Shown piece by piece: positions 5,622 through 6,721 of a stretch of DNA of 6,721 bases. Location of the stretch: the NCBI GenBank assembly GCA_013695195.1, contig JACDAY010000246.1:1-6721 (forward strand), read 5' to 3'. The notes under the pieces were generated by a model. The model was not told where the DNA came from. It was given only the letters and a program-made list of their open reading frames with translations, and searched no databases. The DNA is from Blastocatellia bacterium (GTDB taxonomy: Bacteria; Acidobacteriota; Blastocatellia; Pyrinomonadales; Pyrinomonadaceae). The position numbers and the translations under genes were made by a program. Position 1 is the first letter of the stretch, and each line of letters starts with the position of its first letter.

Positions 5622-5716
5622 CCAAAAATTTGAACCGGACCGACAGAAAAAAAACATTTTTGGAACCATTACGACGGCTGGCGTTGGTAACGAACCCATC
5701 AAAATGGAGTAAAAGT

Positions 5717-5745
5717 TTGGAAAAATTACTTTAATTTGCTAGCCT
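5717..5745 (+). promoter_or_regulatory. Candidate promoter for the radical SAM gene
   Basis: TTGGAA (5717-5722), a 17-nt AT-rich spacer and TAGCCT (5740-5745) with an extended-10 TGC just before it lie 38 nt upstream of the ATG at 5784. The -35 matches consensus at 4 of 6 positions and the -10 at 3 of 6, so this is tentative. A clear ribosome-binding site, AAAGGA with 9-nt spacing, precedes the ATG. The rest of the 175-nt divergent gap shows only an 8-bp inverted repeat (5622-5629/5656-5663). Confidence 0.3.
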
Positions 5746-5783
5746 GTGGATTGTATTTCTTGTTGACGAAAGGATTATCAACT

Positions 5784-6721
5784 ATGTTCAGTGACAATTT
5801 CAGACGCGGCGAAGGGAAGGGAAACAGCAAAAAAAGCTCGAAGGCCGTTTCGAAGATGGCTGATTTGGGTTGGAAGGCGTTTCAGGCGGTGAACAAATCT
5901 CTGCCCGAAAGCGAGGCGATTACGCCAAAATGGGCGGCTGAGCCGCTATTAAAATCGTATGAGCGCACCGCGCCGCCGCTCGGGTTTCCGCGCGAGACGG
6001 ACTCGCTTTGCCCGACTTGTGTAAAGCAGGTTCGCGAGGGCGTTATAAACAAATCGATCCCACTCGAAATACTTATGAACTCGCATCCGGGCGAGATAAA
6101 GGCGCAGATCGTGGAAGAAAACGGGCAGGTCGTGATGAAGAAAACCTGTCCGACGCATGGCGAGTTTGTCGATGTGATGGCGACCGACCCGAAATTTCTT
6201 GAGCGCATCGAATCTCTTTTTTACGGGCGCGATTTCAAAGCCGCCGAGGACAAGCACGTTCATCACCACGGCACGAGCGATATAAAATTCGGACGCGGTG
6301 CGGTTTTGACGGTCGATCTGACGAACCGGTGCAATATGATGTGCAACCCGTGTTTTATGGACGCGAATCAGGTCGGCTATGTCCACGAGCCGACATTCGA
6401 AGACACAAGAGCTATCCTTGACCGAGCGATTTCGTTCAAACCGCGTCGTCAGATAATCATTTTATTTTCGGGCGGAGAGCCGACCATCGCTCCGCACTTT
6501 CTCGAATCGGTGGCTTACGCGAAAAAGATCGGCTTTTACCGAATATTGGCCGCCACAAACGGCATTCGTTACGCAGAGGACATCGAGTTTTGCAAAGCCG
6601 CCAAAGAAGCCGGGCAACATGGCGTTTATTTGCAGTTTGACGGAGTTTCGGAACAGAAAAACAAGCATCGCGGCGTCGGCAATTTGTTCGACGTCAAGCT
6701 AAAGGCCATCGAGAATCTTGC
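5784..6721 (+). CDS. Radical SAM protein of the MJ0619/tetraether-synthase-like class (first 312 residues; 3' end outside window)
   Basis: The frame is open from ATG 5784 (ribosome-binding site AAAGGA, 9 nt upstream) to the right edge with no stop. A Lys/Ser-rich N-terminus is followed by a metal-binding-like region: SLCPTCVKQ (Cys76, Cys79), then KKTCPTHGEF (Cys122, His125). Next comes the radical SAM cluster motif LTNRCNMMCNPCF with Cys183, Cys187 and Cys190 (CxxxCxxC), which would ligate a [4Fe-4S] cluster and S-adenosylmethionine. SGGEP (229-233) is the SAM-binding GGE motif, and AATNGI and LQFDGVSE follow as barrel strands. The order CPxC, CPxHG, then TNRCNxxCxxC is the layout of the MJ0619-like family, which includes archaeal tetraether synthase (Tes) and uncharacterised bacterial members. 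A lipid-tail coupling role is therefore possible but inferred; other substrates cannot be excluded. A short His-rich stretch (HVHHHG, 158-163) precedes the core. Confidence 0.9.
   Translation, partial: MFSDNFRRGEGKGNSKKSSKAVSKMADLGWKAFQAVNKSLPESEAITPKWAAEPLLKSYERTAPPLGFPRETDSLCPTCVKQVREGVINKSIPLEILMNSHPGEIKAQIVEENGQVVMKKTCPTHGEFVDVMATDPKFLERIESLFYGRDFKAAEDKHVHHHGTSDIKFGRGAVLTVDLTNRCNMMCNPCFMDANQVGYVHEPTFEDTRAILDRAISFKPRRQIIILFSGGEPTIAPHFLESVAYAKKIGFYRILAATNGIRYAEDIEFCKAAKEAGQHGVYLQFDGVSEQKNKHRGVGNLFDVKLKAIENL

Noticed and set aside
5622..5663. 8-bp inverted repeat CCAAAAAT/ATTTTTGG in the divergent gap as a terminator or operator
   Set aside because: AT-rich, short and with a 26-nt loop; expected by chance, and a terminator is not expected between divergent genes.
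1..6721. tRNA, rRNA, CRISPR array, insertion sequence or phage genes
   Set aside because: No cloverleaf, regularly spaced repeat, transposase, integrase or phage-like frame was seen on either strand.

Overview
The window looks like a chromosomal stretch of a Gram-negative bacterium of moderate GC content. Acidobacteriota (Blastocatellia-like) is my best guess. It rests on the gene set (a lipoprotein TesA next to a Zn-ribbon threonine synthase, a secreted tandem NTF2-like protein, and a radical SAM protein with an N-terminal CPxC...CPxHG region), on mostly weak Shine-Dalgarno sequences, and on several long palindromic repeats. The taxonomy is inference; no marker gene is present.

Layout. Positions 1-2500 hold a leftward cluster read ybbA -> DUF4160/DUF2442 fusion -> ybbP. 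This is an ABC ATPase, a small domain-fusion protein of unknown function, and a large FtsX-type permease that runs off the left edge. Positions 2501-2660 are a divergent control region containing a 13-bp-stem palindromic repeat and a 14-bp perfect palindrome. Positions 2661-4587 are a rightward pair: tesA (SGNH/GDSL esterase, probable lipoprotein) and thrC (PLP-dependent threonine synthase), 10 nt apart with a small hairpin over the thrC ribosome-binding site. Positions 4588-4717 lie between convergent genes and hold an imperfect long hairpin. Positions 4718-5608 (leftward) encode an exported protein with two NTF2/SnoaL-like domains. Positions 5784-6721 (rightward) are the first 312 codons of a radical SAM protein resembling the MJ0619/tetraether-synthase class.

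How the genes work together. The divergent ybbA-ybbP / tesA arrangement is the one known from E. coli. There the YbbA-YbbP pair is thought to be an envelope ABC system related to LolCDE/MacB, with TesA as its esterase neighbour. Here an extra gene sits inside the transporter cluster. The thrC gene probably shares a transcript with tesA without a metabolic link.

Most notable observation. A perfect 21-bp inverted repeat with a 16-nt loop (4040-4097) lies inside the thrC reading frame. It adds about 18 residues just before the PLP phosphate-binding loop without breaking the frame. This looks like an in-frame, protein-coding insertion of a mobile palindrome, analogous in principle to Rickettsia palindromic elements. 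Two other palindromes of unrelated sequence lie in intergenic regions, so the genome may carry several palindromic repeat families.
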